Assembly: GCA_965249685.1 (NCBI GenBank) | Contig: CBDFMN010000003.1 | Span: 2,728,001 to 2,792,000, forward strand | Direction of reading: 5' to 3' | Source of the DNA: RH-AL1 sp965249685 | GTDB taxonomy: Bacteria; Pseudomonadota; Alphaproteobacteria; Rhizobiales; Beijerinckiaceae | Length of the DNA: 64,000 bases | Shown: piece by piece, positions 45,780 through 57,689 of the stretch | Layout of the letters: the number at the start of each line of letters is the position of its first letter | Numbering within the stretch: the stretch's first letter is position 1 | Position numbers and translations under genes: made by a program | Notes under the pieces: model-generated | Told to the model about the DNA's origin: nothing | What the model saw: only the letters and a program-made list of their open reading frames with translations | The model's database searches: none

Positions 45780-46730
45780 ATGGGCGGAGCGGTGGCGAAC
45801 ATGGCCTGGGGTCTCATCGCGCTCGTCGCGGCGACCGCTTCGCTCGTCATGGCCGCTCATGGCCTGCGTCTCGACTGGTCCAGCCTCGAAGTCCCGGCTC
45901 TCGCCACCTCCGCCCTGATCGGGCTGGCGGCCTATTATCGGCTACGACGCGCGGACGAACGGCTCGCGACCGCTCTCGCGGCCACCGCCCAGATCATCGC
46001 CTTCTCAGCCAGCGCGGCCGTCCTCTCCTACGCGGTCGCGACATTCGACTTCCCGTTTTGGGACGCGTCTTTCATGCGGTGGGACCGGGCGATGGGGCTC
46101 GATTGGCTCGCCTACCTCGCCTTCGTGAACGCGCATCCCTGGCTGGCTCGGGCATACAGCTTCGCCTACGCGAGCATCATGCCCCAGTTCGTCATCCTCA
46201 CTCTCGGGTTGGCGCTGGCGGGACGCACGGCGGCCTGCCGCGGCTTCGTCCTCGGCGTGGTCGTCGCGGGCCTCGTTACCGTGGCGGTCTCGGGCTTTAT
46301 GCCGGCGGTGTCGGTGTTCGCTTATCTCGGGCTTTCACCCGGCGACTACCCCAGCCTCGACGTCATAGCGGCGTTCGCCCACCTTGCCCCCTTGCACGGA
46401 TTGCGCGGCGGCACGCTGACGGTGATCTCGCTGACCGGAGCGGAAGGCATCATCACGTTCCCGAGCTTCCATGCCGCCCTCGCGGTCCTGTTCGGGGTGG
46501 CCTTCTGCCGACTGCCGTGGGCGCGCTGGCCGGGGTTGGTCCTCAACGTCACGATGCTTGCCTCGACGCCGCTCAACGGCGGTCATTATTTCGCGGACGT
46601 GTTCGCCGGCGTGGCCGTCGCGCTCGGCGCGCTCGCCGCGGTTCACGGTCTGGGCCGGCAGGCTTTCGCCCTCCCTTCGCGCCTGCGGACGCGACCGTCA
46701 CCGCCGCGCCCCCTGCCGCTCTCCGCTTGA
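45780..46730 (+). CDS. PAP2 superfamily membrane phosphatase/lipid phosphotransferase
   Basis: 316-aa membrane protein with about seven hydrophobic segments. The C-terminal catalytic motifs are those of PAP2: TFPSFHAALAVLFG (His-containing) and STPLNGGHYFADVFAGVAVAL. The first motif (K-x6-RP) is not obvious, which is normal for the inositolphosphotransferase-like branch. It could dephosphorylate a lipid phosphate or transfer a phospho-head group, possibly undecaprenyl-pyrophosphate recycling. The GTG/ATG start is chosen at 45780; 45771 (GTG) is the longer alternative. Confidence 0.83.
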   Translation: MGGAVANMAWGLIALVAATASLVMAAHGLRLDWSSLEVPALATSALIGLAAYYRLRRADERLATALAATAQIIAFSASAAVLSYAVATFDFPFWDASFMRWDRAMGLDWLAYLAFVNAHPWLARAYSFAYASIMPQFVILTLGLALAGRTAACRGFVLGVVVAGLVTVAVSGFMPAVSVFAYLGLSPGDYPSLDVIAAFAHLAPLHGLRGGTLTVISLTGAEGIITFPSFHAALAVLFGVAFCRLPWARWPGLVLNVTMLASTPLNGGHYFADVFAGVAVALGALAAVHGLGRQAFALPSRLRTRPSPPRPLPLSA

Positions 46731-46899
46731 GCGCCCGGCCTCGCACAGCCAGGGCCGTCGCCGACGATTTCCAGGTTGCCCGCCGGCGCGACCCTCATTA
46801 TGGTTTTCCTCGCTTGAGGTTGGGCGTATAGGCCGAGTCCATCACAGCGTAGAGCCGATCCTCGCGGAACGCTTCCGGGATCGCTTAAGGGAACCGCTC

Positions 46900-48102
<1,203 letters not shown>

Positions 48103-48265
48103 GGGAGCAGCGGGTCGCTCGTCGTCCTCAGAGGCCGGTAGGCGCTGCGTCTGACGCGCGCCTTCGCTTGGCGTGTGACCTCGCTTGGCGGGTGGCGGGC
48201 CCGACCGGTCCGTCGTCGCGAGCCTCGCGGCTCCGGCGCACGAGGCGGCGATAACGCAGGATGGG

Positions 48266-49393
48266 TCAGGCGCCGCTCAGGTTCTCGAAGAAGTCCTTCA
48301 TCTTCGCGAAGAAGCCGGCCGCCTCCGGGTGCGTCTTGTGCGACGATTCCGCGTCGAACTCGGCGAGCAGTTCGCGCTGGCGGCGCGTCAGGTTCTGCGG
48401 CGTCTCGACGGTGGCCTGGATGTAGAGGTCGCCGATGTCGCGCGAGCGGAGCACCGGCATGCCCTTGCCGCGCACCTTGACCTGCTTGCCCGATTGCGTG
48501 CCCTCGGCGATCTTCACCTTGACCTCGCCGCCATCGACCGTGCGCACCGGGATATCGGCGCCGATTGCCGCCTGCACCATGGAGATCGGCACGCGGCAGA
48601 ACAGGTCCGCCCCGTCGCGCTGGAAGAACGGGTGGGGCTTGGTCGAAACGAAGATGTAGAGGTCGCCCGAGGGGCCACCGCGCGTGCCGGCTTCGCCTTC
48701 GCCGGCCAGCCGGATGCGGGTGCCGTCCTCGACGCCGGCGGGAATGTTGACGGAGAGAGCCCGCTCGCGCGTCACGCGGCCGGAGCCGGCGCAGTTCGGG
48801 CAAGGATTGTCGATCACGTCGCCGCGGCCCTGGCACTGCGGGCAGGTGCGCTCGATGGCGAAGAACCCCTGTTGCGCGCGCACGCGGCCTTGGCCGCCGC
48901 ACATGCTGCAGACCTTGGGTTTGGCGCCGGGACGCGCGCCGCTGCCGTGGCACGGTTCGCAGGCGACGCTCGTCGGCAACTTGAGACTCGCGGTCTTGCC
49001 GCGGAACGCGTCCTCGAGTGTGATCTCCATGTTGTAGCGCAGGTCGGAGCCACGGCCCGGGCCGCCCTGCCGCGAAGCCCCCCCGCGTCGGCCCATCATG
49101 TCGCCGAACAGGTCGTCGAAGATGTCGGCCATCGACGAGCCGAACCCGTCCGCCGCCCCGCCGCCCTGCTCGAAGGCGGCATGGCCGAAGCGGTCGTAGG
49201 CGGCGCGCTTCTGCCCGTCGGAAAGGATCTGGTAGGCCTCGTTCAGCTCCTTGAACTTGTGCTCCGCCTCCGCATTTCCGGGATTGCGGTCGGGGTGGCA
49301 TTGCATCGCCGCCTTGCGGAACGCGGTCTTCATTTCCGCCTCGGAGCATGTGCGCGACACGCCCAGGATCTCGTAAAAGTCCGTCTTCGCCAT
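48266..49393 (-). CDS. dnaJ: chaperone DnaJ (Hsp40)
   Basis: 375-aa co-chaperone of DnaK. The J domain (DFYEILGVSRTCSEAEMK.. with HPD at CHPDRNPG) is followed by a Gly/Phe-rich part. The zinc-binding domain has four CxxCxGxG-type repeats (CEPCHGSG, CSMCGGQG, CPQCQGRG, CPNCAGSG), and the C-terminal peptide-binding domain is complete. It is downstream of dnaK on the same strand but 365 bp away. Confidence 0.97.
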   Translation of the reverse strand: MAKTDFYEILGVSRTCSEAEMKTAFRKAAMQCHPDRNPGNAEAEHKFKELNEAYQILSDGQKRAAYDRFGHAAFEQGGGAADGFGSSMADIFDDLFGDMMGRRGGASRQGGPGRGSDLRYNMEITLEDAFRGKTASLKLPTSVACEPCHGSGARPGAKPKVCSMCGGQGRVRAQQGFFAIERTCPQCQGRGDVIDNPCPNCAGSGRVTRERALSVNIPAGVEDGTRIRLAGEGEAGTRGGPSGDLYIFVSTKPHPFFQRDGADLFCRVPISMVQAAIGADIPVRTVDGGEVKVKIAEGTQSGKQVKVRGKGMPVLRSRDIGDLYIQATVETPQNLTRRQRELLAEFDAESSHKTHPEAAGFFAKMKDFFENLSGA

Positions 49394-49758
49394 CGAACGT
49401 CGTTCCCGAATGACCGCAAACGCCCCTTTGCGGCGGGAGGCGGCGCGTCACTTTTGGAGCCATCGGTTAAAGAAGCCAAGCGGGACGCGAGGCCCAACGC
49501 CGGCGCCATCCCTCGCCATTCTTCGAAGTTTGCCACAATTTAGCAGAGCAAGACAGAAAAAGAGCGACTGGATCGCTGCAGCTGGCGCGCTCGAGCCAAC
49601 GACCGGTATGACCGCGACCGGGCCACATGCGCCAAGCCGGGTTGCCTGTCCCGACGACAGCTCGCAAGCTTACGGTGGGAACGCTTGGCGCAGAGGCACG
49701 CGCCGGCGATCGATCAAGGGCGGACAGGCGAGCCCAAACCAGGCTCGCCTCTCGCCGA
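49394..49758. other. 365-bp gap between dnaK and dnaJ
   Basis: No supportable gene or clear terminator seen. A separate dnaJ promoter is possible but no sigma-32 match was found by eye. Confidence 0.45.
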
Positions 49759-51675
<1,917 letters not shown>

Positions 51676-51808
51676 GTCGTATTATTCCCTTTCGAGTCGC
51701 AAGACCGTCGGACCCCGAAGCGATCCGACCGTTGGGCGGACGGCTGTTCGCCCGGTCCCCGATGATGTTCAGATTGGCATTGCCGTTTATGACTGCAAGA
51801 CCGCCCGT

Positions 51809-51836
51809 ATATAAGGGAGCGGTTTCGGCGCGCAAG
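51809..51836 (-). promoter_or_regulatory. sigma-32 (heat-shock) promoter of dnaK
   Basis: On the minus strand CTTG (51836-51833) and CTTATAT (51815-51809) are separated by 17 bases, matching the alphaproteobacterial RpoH pattern CTTG-N17/18-CYTATNT. Transcription should start near 51802, leaving a leader of about 125 nt. Confidence 0.72.
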
Positions 51837-51965
51837 CCGCTCGCGCCCTCTCGGAATTCGCGGCTTGCACCGGGCGGCGGCGCCACAGACGGGGCGCTCC
51901 GCGCATGGTAGGGGAAAATAGCCTCGGCGCGCCGCCGACGCGTGGGAGAGGACCGGCGGTCGACG

Positions 51966-52913
51966 ATGTGCCTTCGCGTGAACCGATCCGCGCCAACGAG
52001 GCAGAGCGCATGCCGCCTGGGAGCCCTCGCGCTCGCGCTCCTCGTCGCCATGCCCGCCGCCGCGCAGATGCAACTGGTGCCTTCGCCCGCCAAGCCCGAG
52101 GGTGGCAGCAGGCCGGCCGCCCCCACCGGCGAGGCGTCGAAGAAGGCGTCGGCCAAGCCCGTGTTCGTCAAGCCGCCGAACGAGGATGCGGTACTCGGCC
52201 GACCCCTCGCCTTCGACGGCGTAAAGGGCGCCCTACAATTCGACCGCGCGGGTAAGGATGTGGTCGTGTCCAAGCTGACGCTGCCGGGGGAGCGCCTGTC
52301 CAAGCCGGCCGAGGCCTGCCAGGTCGATATCGTCGGCGAACAGCCAATCGTCGCCACCGCCGTCGGACGTCCGCAGGGGGCGTTGCGCTGGCGCGTCGCC
52401 GTTGAGGCCTGCCCTTTCACGGTCGATGTCCTCGACGGCGCCGCCCTCGTCTCCAGCGCGCAGCCGACTTGCGACTTCGCCGCCGCCGACTGCCGCGTCA
52501 GCCCCGTCGGCCTCTGGGGACCGCCCGGCGGCGCGATCACGCCCGCCCGCATCAAGGAGCTCGAACGCGAGCGCGTACAGTCGGAAACGGTGATGCGCGC
52601 CAACTTCCGCGCGCTGGTCCGGCATGCCGGCAAGGACCGCGCCGCCGTCAAGGCGATCGCCGGGGAGCAGGCCGCCTTCTCCTCGCAGCGCGAAATGACG
52701 TGCCGCGACTACCTGCGCGAATCGGTGCACGGCTTCTGCTCCGCGCAGATCACGCAGGCACGCTCGCTGGCGATCCTCGCCCAGTTCCCCGACGACGTGG
52801 AGAAGGCGCCGCGCAGGCGTGCGTTCCATGCCGGTCATGCCAGCCCCAGGAAGGCTTCTGCCGTCGCCCCGGCGTCGCCGGAGTCGGCGACGCAACCGGA
52901 GGAGAGGCCGTGA
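51966..52913 (+). CDS. secreted protein of unknown function (315 aa)
   Basis: The product has a signal peptide (CRLGALALALLVAMPAAAQ) and then a Pro/Lys-rich linker. A first domain with paired Cys (EACQVDIVGEQP, VEACPFTVDV, PTCDFAAADCRV) is followed by a second helical domain (ELERERVQSETVMRANFRALVRH ... REMTCRDYLRESVHGFCSAQI) that weakly recalls LprI-like lysozyme-inhibitor domains. The tail is Ala/Pro-rich. The start at 51966 follows GGGAGAGGA. It overlaps the next gene by GTGA and is divergent from dnaK. Confidence 0.75.
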   Translation: MCLRVNRSAPTRQSACRLGALALALLVAMPAAAQMQLVPSPAKPEGGSRPAAPTGEASKKASAKPVFVKPPNEDAVLGRPLAFDGVKGALQFDRAGKDVVVSKLTLPGERLSKPAEACQVDIVGEQPIVATAVGRPQGALRWRVAVEACPFTVDVLDGAALVSSAQPTCDFAAADCRVSPVGLWGPPGGAITPARIKELERERVQSETVMRANFRALVRHAGKDRAAVKAIAGEQAAFSSQREMTCRDYLRESVHGFCSAQITQARSLAILAQFPDDVEKAPRRRAFHAGHASPRKASAVAPASPESATQPEERP

Positions 52914-53578
52914 TCGCGCGTCATCCGCAGCTTGCGGCTGCGATCCGCCGCCTCGCGGGCGGCGCCGCGGCCGCGGTTCTATTTGTCGGTCCCGCCGCCG
53001 GGCAGGTGCTGCTGCTCTCTCCCCGGTATGGCGCGCCCCCGCAACCGACCTCGCTGACCGTCGGCGTGTTCGCCGTGACGCAGCCGACCGTCGCGTTTCT
53101 CGATCGCTCCAGCCGGCTCGCCCTCGACCGTGCGGGGGCCCGCCGCCTTCGCCGCTTCGCCCAGGTCGAAGCTCGCGAGCAGGCGCAGGCTGCAGCCACG
53201 CTCGTGGTCCTCGCCGGCGCAACGCCCGTCGGGTCCGATCCGCTGGATGTCGTGGCGGTCGGCGCCGCCTCGCTCGACGAGGCAAGCGAGGCGGTCCTCT
53301 CCCGTCTGCCGCCGCTGCTACGCACGCCGGGCGCCCGCGCCGTCGCGGCGGACCAGGCGATCGCGCAGGCAGCCCGCGACGACCTCGCCCGCCTGGCAGC
53401 GCTGGATGGGGACGCCTTCGACGCTGTCTACGTTGCAACACAGACGGAAGGGCTGCGTCGCCTGGTGGACGTCTATCGCGACTACGTTCAAAACGGCGAC
53501 GAGCAGGCTTTGCGCGCCTTCGCCGTCCATGAGTTGCCACGCGTGCGAGCTCGGCTCACCGAGATCGATCGGCGCTAG
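52910..53578 (+). CDS. secreted DUF4142-like protein
   Basis: 222-aa protein. The N-terminal hydrophobic segment (GGAAAAVLFVGPAAGQ) suggests export. The C-terminal half has the ferritin-like DUF4142 order, ending with DDLARLAALDGDAFDAVYVATQTEGLRRLVDVYRDYVQNGDEQALRAFAVHELPRVRARL, close to the usual DxxFxxxYv..q...H pattern but lacking His at the usual place (GLRRLVD). Start GTG 52910 overlaps the previous stop and has GGAGGAGAGG upstream. It ends before a strong terminator. Confidence 0.78.
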   Translation: MIARHPQLAAAIRRLAGGAAAAVLFVGPAAGQVLLLSPRYGAPPQPTSLTVGVFAVTQPTVAFLDRSSRLALDRAGARRLRRFAQVEAREQAQAAATLVVLAGATPVGSDPLDVVAVGAASLDEASEAVLSRLPPLLRTPGARAVAADQAIAQAARDDLARLAALDGDAFDAVYVATQTEGLRRLVDVYRDYVQNGDEQALRAFAVHELPRVRARLTEIDRR

Positions 53579-53721
53579 GGCGCTCGAGCCTCTCACGCAC
53601 AACTTCATGTGCCGGTCGCAAATTGTCGAAAATAATTGGCGACCCGTGGAACCGAGCGCCGTCGAGGTCATTCCCTCTCCATGCAAACGGTCGATCCCCC
53701 AAGATCGTTTGCGTTTACAAG

Positions 53722-53757
53722 ACGGCCGCTCCTGCCCCCCGGAGCGGCCGTTTTATG
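53722..53757 (+). terminator. intrinsic terminator after the secreted-protein pair
   Basis: ACGGCCGCTCC and GGAGCGGCCGT form a perfect 11-bp stem with an 8-base loop, followed by TTTATGTTT. A weaker hairpin with arms CAAACG/CGTTTG lies just before it, around 53685-53711. Confidence 0.88.
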
Positions 53758-53827
53758 TTTCGGCGTCAGCGATAGCGATTAGGGCTCGGTGCGCCCTAAC
53801 CCCAGCGCGTCGCGAACCGGCGACCTT

Positions 53828-54355
53828 TCAGGAGAAGCGCGGCCCGCGTCGGGCCTGCGCCAAGGCCCGGGTCAGGTGAGAGGCGAAACGCGCCTTGGCA
53901 TCGGGCCCAAGGAAACGCGCGACCTCCACGGTGTGCCCGCGAGAATGGAGCGACAGGCGCTGCAGCCCGAACTCCTCGTGCTCCTGCCGGTCCAGCCGCA
54001 CCCAGGCGGGATGGAACCGCCATTCCGACCGCGCGCCGGCCGCCGTCACCTTGGCGAACAACAACTCGAGCGGCGTCACCAGGATATCCTCGTAGGCGCG
54101 CGCGGCCCGAAAACTGGCGCGGAACGCCAGGTAGAGAAGGGCGACGTCGAGGCCGATGAAGCCTGCGACCGGCCAAGCGCCCACGATCACGAAAGGGATG
54201 CTGGAGGCGGCGCTGACCAGCGCGAACACGCTCATGACGATCCGGACCGCCCTGCGCGTCAGCGATCGGTGCGGCACGAGGCGCGCTTCGAACAGGCGCT
54301 CCTGGGCGGGATCGGAAAGGCGGCGGATTTCGGGGGGCAGCGCGCCGTCCGTCAT
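53828..54355 (-). CDS. DUF2244 family membrane protein
   Basis: 175-aa protein with two adjacent membrane segments (about residues 35-80: FALVSAASSIPFVIVGAWPVAGFIGLDVALLYLAF), flanked by FEARLVPHRSLTRR and the beta-rich C-terminal domain FRAARAYEDILVTPLELLFAKV...WVRLDRQEHEEFGLQRLSLHSRG. This is the typical plan of DUF2244 proteins of alphaproteobacteria. Start at ATG 54355. It is divergent from nth, as commonly seen in related genomes. Function unknown. Confidence 0.92.
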   Translation of the reverse strand: MTDGALPPEIRRLSDPAQERLFEARLVPHRSLTRRAVRIVMSVFALVSAASSIPFVIVGAWPVAGFIGLDVALLYLAFRASFRAARAYEDILVTPLELLFAKVTAAGARSEWRFHPAWVRLDRQEHEEFGLQRLSLHSRGHTVEVARFLGPDAKARFASHLTRALAQARRGPRFS

Positions 54356-54390
54356 GGTCAAGCTTCTCGCGGGGCAGATCCTGACCTAAT

Positions 54391-55182
54391 ATGCAGCGGA
54401 TGCGCGACAAACCAAGTTCGGGCCACCTATTATCGCGAGGCGAGGCCGAGGAGCCGGGGCTCGCCTCTGCCGCAAAGCCGGTCGCGATCCGCGCGGCGAA
54501 GGCGGCGCGGCGCCCGCCCAAGCGCACCGGCCGCGCTTTGAGCAGGGCCGACGTCACGGACGTCTTCCGTCGCTTCCAGGCCGCCAATCCCGAGCCGCGC
54601 GGCGAATTGACCTCCATCAACACGTTCACGCTGCTCGTCGCCGTCGTGCTGTCGGCGCAGGCGACCGATGTCAGCGTCAACAAGGCGACCTCTCCGTTGT
54701 TCGCGCTCGCCGATACGCCGCAGAAGATGCTGGATCTCGGCGAAGAAAGAATTCGTGCTTTCATCCGGACGATCGGCCTCTACAAGGCCAAGGCGAAGAA
54801 CGTCGTCGCCCTGTCGCGCCGCCTTATCGACGTGTTCGATGGGCAGGTGCCGGACAACAGGGCCGATCTCGAGTCGCTGCCAGGGGTGGGGCGCAAGACG
54901 GCCAACGTCCTCCTCAACAGCGCCTATGGCGTCGCCGTCATCGCGATCGACACCCATCTGTTCCGCGTCTCCAACCGCATGCCGCTCGCCAAGGGCAAGA
55001 CCCCACTCGACGTCGAGCTGGGGCTGGAGAGGGTCATTCCCGAGACGTTCAAACTCCACGCGCACCACTGGCTGATCCTGCATGGCCGCTACGTCTGCAA
55101 AGCGCGCAAGCCGATCTGCGGCTCCTGCCTCGTCGCCGACTTCTGCCGCTGGCCCGACAAAGATTTGAGCCAGCAAGCTTAG
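54391..55182 (+). CDS. nth: endonuclease III
   Basis: 263-aa base-excision repair glycosylase/AP lyase. The helix-hairpin-helix has LPGVGRKTANVLLN with the catalytic Lys, followed by the catalytic Asp in AIDTHLFRVSNR. The C-terminal 4Fe-4S ligands are C-x6-C-x2-C-x5-C (VCKARKPICGSCLVADFC). A 45-residue basic N-terminal extension precedes the usual start of the family. Confidence 0.97.
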   Translation: MQRMRDKPSSGHLLSRGEAEEPGLASAAKPVAIRAAKAARRPPKRTGRALSRADVTDVFRRFQAANPEPRGELTSINTFTLLVAVVLSAQATDVSVNKATSPLFALADTPQKMLDLGEERIRAFIRTIGLYKAKAKNVVALSRRLIDVFDGQVPDNRADLESLPGVGRKTANVLLNSAYGVAVIAIDTHLFRVSNRMPLAKGKTPLDVELGLERVIPETFKLHAHHWLILHGRYVCKARKPICGSCLVADFCRWPDKDLSQQA

Positions 55183-55275
55183 CAGAATTCAAGTTTTCGT
55201 GGGTCGCGTTGCTTGCGCTCCACTGGAACTCTGCTCGTGCACGCCAGTTGATCGCAATATTGTAGGAGATCATAC

Positions 55276-55494
55276 ATGGCTAAACGCGAGATCGTGGCTC
55301 GAAACCAGTCTTCGACCGCCGCCCGCGGCTTTGCATCCATGGATGCAGAGAAGCAGAGGGAGATCGCCCGCAAGGGCGGTCGCAGTGTTCCCAACGACAA
55401 GCGCAGTTTTTCGCAGAACAACCAATTGGCGTCGGACGCCGGCCGTAAGGGCGGACACTCCTCGCATAGCCGTCGCGATGTCGCAGCGGAGTAG
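55276..55494 (+). CDS. KGG-repeat stress protein (GsiB/YciG/con-10-like)
   Basis: 72-aa hydrophilic protein. The RGFASMDAEKQREIARKGGRSVPNDKRSFSQN and DAGRKGGHSS segments carry two KGG repeats, as in general stress proteins of this type. They are expected to be disordered and protective under desiccation or salt stress. GGAG lies upstream of the ATG. It is convergent with a paralogue 41 bp away. Confidence 0.9.
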   Translation: MAKREIVARNQSSTAARGFASMDAEKQREIARKGGRSVPNDKRSFSQNNQLASDAGRKGGHSSHSRRDVAAE

Positions 55495-55535
55495 GCGAGC
55501 CCCGGTCACACGCCGACGCTCGTCTCTCCAGCCGC

Positions 55536-55817
55536 CTAGCCTTCCGCCTCGTCCGGTTTCCGGGTCAACCCATGCGAGGCGTGGCCACCCTTCCGACCGG
55601 CGGCCGAAGCCAAAACATGGTCTTGCGAAAAGCTGCGGTTCATCGGGTTGACGCTATGCCCACCCTTTCGCCCGGCTTCCGCCGCCAACGACGGGTTCTG
55701 CGAGAAGCTCCGCTTCTCGTTGGGGACGCTCTCGCCGCCTTTTCGCGCGATCGCGCGTTGTTTCTCAGGATCCATCGAAGCGAACCCGCGGGTCGATGGT
55801 TTCTTGGCGACATCCAT
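55536..55817 (-). CDS. KGG-repeat stress protein, longer paralogue
   Basis: 93-aa hydrophilic protein. It has RGFASMDPEKQRAIARKGGESVPNEKRSFSQN, then AGRKGGHSVNPMNRSFSQDH and AGRKGGHAS: three KGG repeats, with the second half duplicated relative to its neighbour. The start at 55817 has AGGG about 7 bases upstream; a longer start at 55844 or 56027 lacks support. Together with the plus-strand copy it forms a convergent pair of near-duplicate genes. Confidence 0.88.
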   Translation of the reverse strand: MDVAKKPSTRGFASMDPEKQRAIARKGGESVPNEKRSFSQNPSLAAEAGRKGGHSVNPMNRSFSQDHVLASAAGRKGGHASHGLTRKPDEAEG

Positions 55818-56086
55818 AGCGCATCCCTGCTCGTAGGAGTCCATAAGCGTGCTGAACACGCCGAAAAACCGATGGTTCCCCTGCCGCGGCGCCGGCGGTG
55901 AAGCAGAGACGTCGCAGGCTTGATCGAGGAAAGACAGCAGACGGCCGGGCCGCGGCCGGAAGCGGTGGGTTCGATTTGACCGCAGAAGGTGGCGACTGAC
56001 CCTCGGGGCAAGAGCCGACTGTCCCATCGTGCGCTACACGCAGGCGGAAAGCCCGCGCCGCCGATCCGTTCCGCGGGCGCCCGACG

Positions 56087-57415
56087 TCAGCCGCCTGGAC
56101 CTCGGCTGTGCGAGGGGCGTCCGATGCTGGAATAGGCGAAGCCGTGTCGGGTGGCCTCGTCGGCGAGGTAGATGTTGCGCAAGTCGACCAGCACCGGGGT
56201 CTTCAGCAGGCCCTTCAGCCGCTCGAGGTCGAGTGCGCGGAACTCGTCCCATTCGGTGACGATCGCCACCGCGTCGGCCCCTGTCACGCACTCGTAGGCG
56301 TTCGCCGCGAACGCCATGCCCGGAAGCAGCGGACGCGCCTGCTCCATCGCCTCGGGGTCGTAGCCCCGGACGCTCGCGCCCGCGTCCTGCAGTGCCGTCA
56401 CAATAGCGAGCGCCGGAGCCTCGCGCATGTCGTCGGTGTTGGGCTTGAACGCGAGGCCCAGGATGGCGATCGTCTTACCACGCACAGAGCCGCCGCAGGC
56501 CGCGATGATCTTGCGTCCCATCGCCCGCTTGCGCCCGTCGTTGACCGCCACCACCGTCTCGACGATCCGCAGCGGCGCTTCGTAATCCTGCCCGGTTTTG
56601 ACCAAAGCCAGCGTGTCCTTGGGGAAACACGAGCCGCCGTAGCCGGGCCCCGCGTGCAGGAACTTTCCGCCGATGCGCTTGTCGAGCCCGATCCCGCGCG
56701 CCACCTCCTGCACGTTGGCCCCCGTCGCCTCGCACAGGTCGGCCATTTCGTTGATGAAGGTGATCTTCACCGCCAGGAACGCGTTGGCGGCATATTTGAT
56801 CAGTTCCGACGTGCGCCGCGCCACATAGACCATGGGCAGGCTGTTCAGCGACAGCGGCCGGTAGATCGCCGCCATCACCGCGCGCGCGCGCTCGCTCTCC
56901 ACCCCCACCACCACCCGGTCCGGGCGCTTGAAGTCCTCGATCGCCGCGCCCTCGCGCAGAAACTCCGGGTTCGACACCACCGCGATGTCCATGTCGGGGC
57001 GCGCCTCGCGCACGATGCGCTCCACCTCGTCGCCCGTGCCTACCGGCACCGTGGACTTGGTGATCACGACCAATGGCCCCGTCGCCGCCAAGGCCACGTC
57101 GCGGGCCGCGGCATAGACATAGGACAGGTCCGCGTGCCCGTCGCCGTGCCGCGAGGGCGTGCCCACAGCGATGAACACCGCCTCGACGCCTGCCACCGAG
57201 GCCGCCAGGTCGGTCGAGAAGCCGAGGCGCCCCTCGCGCACGTTGCGCTCCACCAATTCCTTTAGGCCCGGCTCGTAGATCGGCATCACGCCCGCGCGCA
57301 ACGCCGCGATCTTTCCCTCATCGAGGTCGACGCAAGCCACCGTGTGACCGAAGTCCGAAAAACACGCGCCAGACACAAGACCAACGTAGCCGCTGCCAAT
57401 CATCGCTATACGCAA
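56087..57415 (-). CDS. ugd: UDP-glucose 6-dehydrogenase
   Basis: 442-aa enzyme oxidising UDP-glucose to UDP-glucuronate. The Rossmann start RIAMIGSGYVGLVSGACFSDFGHTV, the TKSTVPVGT and NPEFLREGAAIEDF segments, the catalytic Cys in GPGYGGSCFPKDT and the C-terminal LGLAFKPNTDDMREAPA are all present. The TTG start at 57415 is chosen for its GGGAGA ribosome-binding site; an ATG four codons on is the alternative. It is 274 bp downstream of uxs on the same strand. It supplies UDP-glucuronate for UDP-xylose and probably for the exopolysaccharide. Confidence 0.96.
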   Translation of the reverse strand: MRIAMIGSGYVGLVSGACFSDFGHTVACVDLDEGKIAALRAGVMPIYEPGLKELVERNVREGRLGFSTDLAASVAGVEAVFIAVGTPSRHGDGHADLSYVYAAARDVALAATGPLVVITKSTVPVGTGDEVERIVREARPDMDIAVVSNPEFLREGAAIEDFKRPDRVVVGVESERARAVMAAIYRPLSLNSLPMVYVARRTSELIKYAANAFLAVKITFINEMADLCEATGANVQEVARGIGLDKRIGGKFLHAGPGYGGSCFPKDTLALVKTGQDYEAPLRIVETVVAVNDGRKRAMGRKIIAACGGSVRGKTIAILGLAFKPNTDDMREAPALAIVTALQDAGASVRGYDPEAMEQARPLLPGMAFAANAYECVTGADAVAIVTEWDEFRALDLERLKGLLKTPVLVDLRNIYLADEATRHGFAYSSIGRPSHSRGPGG

Positions 57416-57689
57416 GAGATGTCTCCCGGATCCGTTCGAAAACAGGGTGTAAGCCCAGATGGCTCCGCCTGTCACCTCGGACGGTACGAGGAGCCAGCGC
57501 GCACGGGCCAATCCGGCCTTGCGAGCGCCGCGGAGCAAACCCGCGCCCCGCGCTCTGCGACGAGGCGTAAACGGAGCGCGAACTCGTCTCCTCAACGCCC
57601 TTCCGCGGACGAAAAGCCGGCAACCGGAGCCGTTCAGCGGGCCTCGCTTCGCTTGCGAAGACGGCGATAAACGCCCTTGGCCCCGGACG

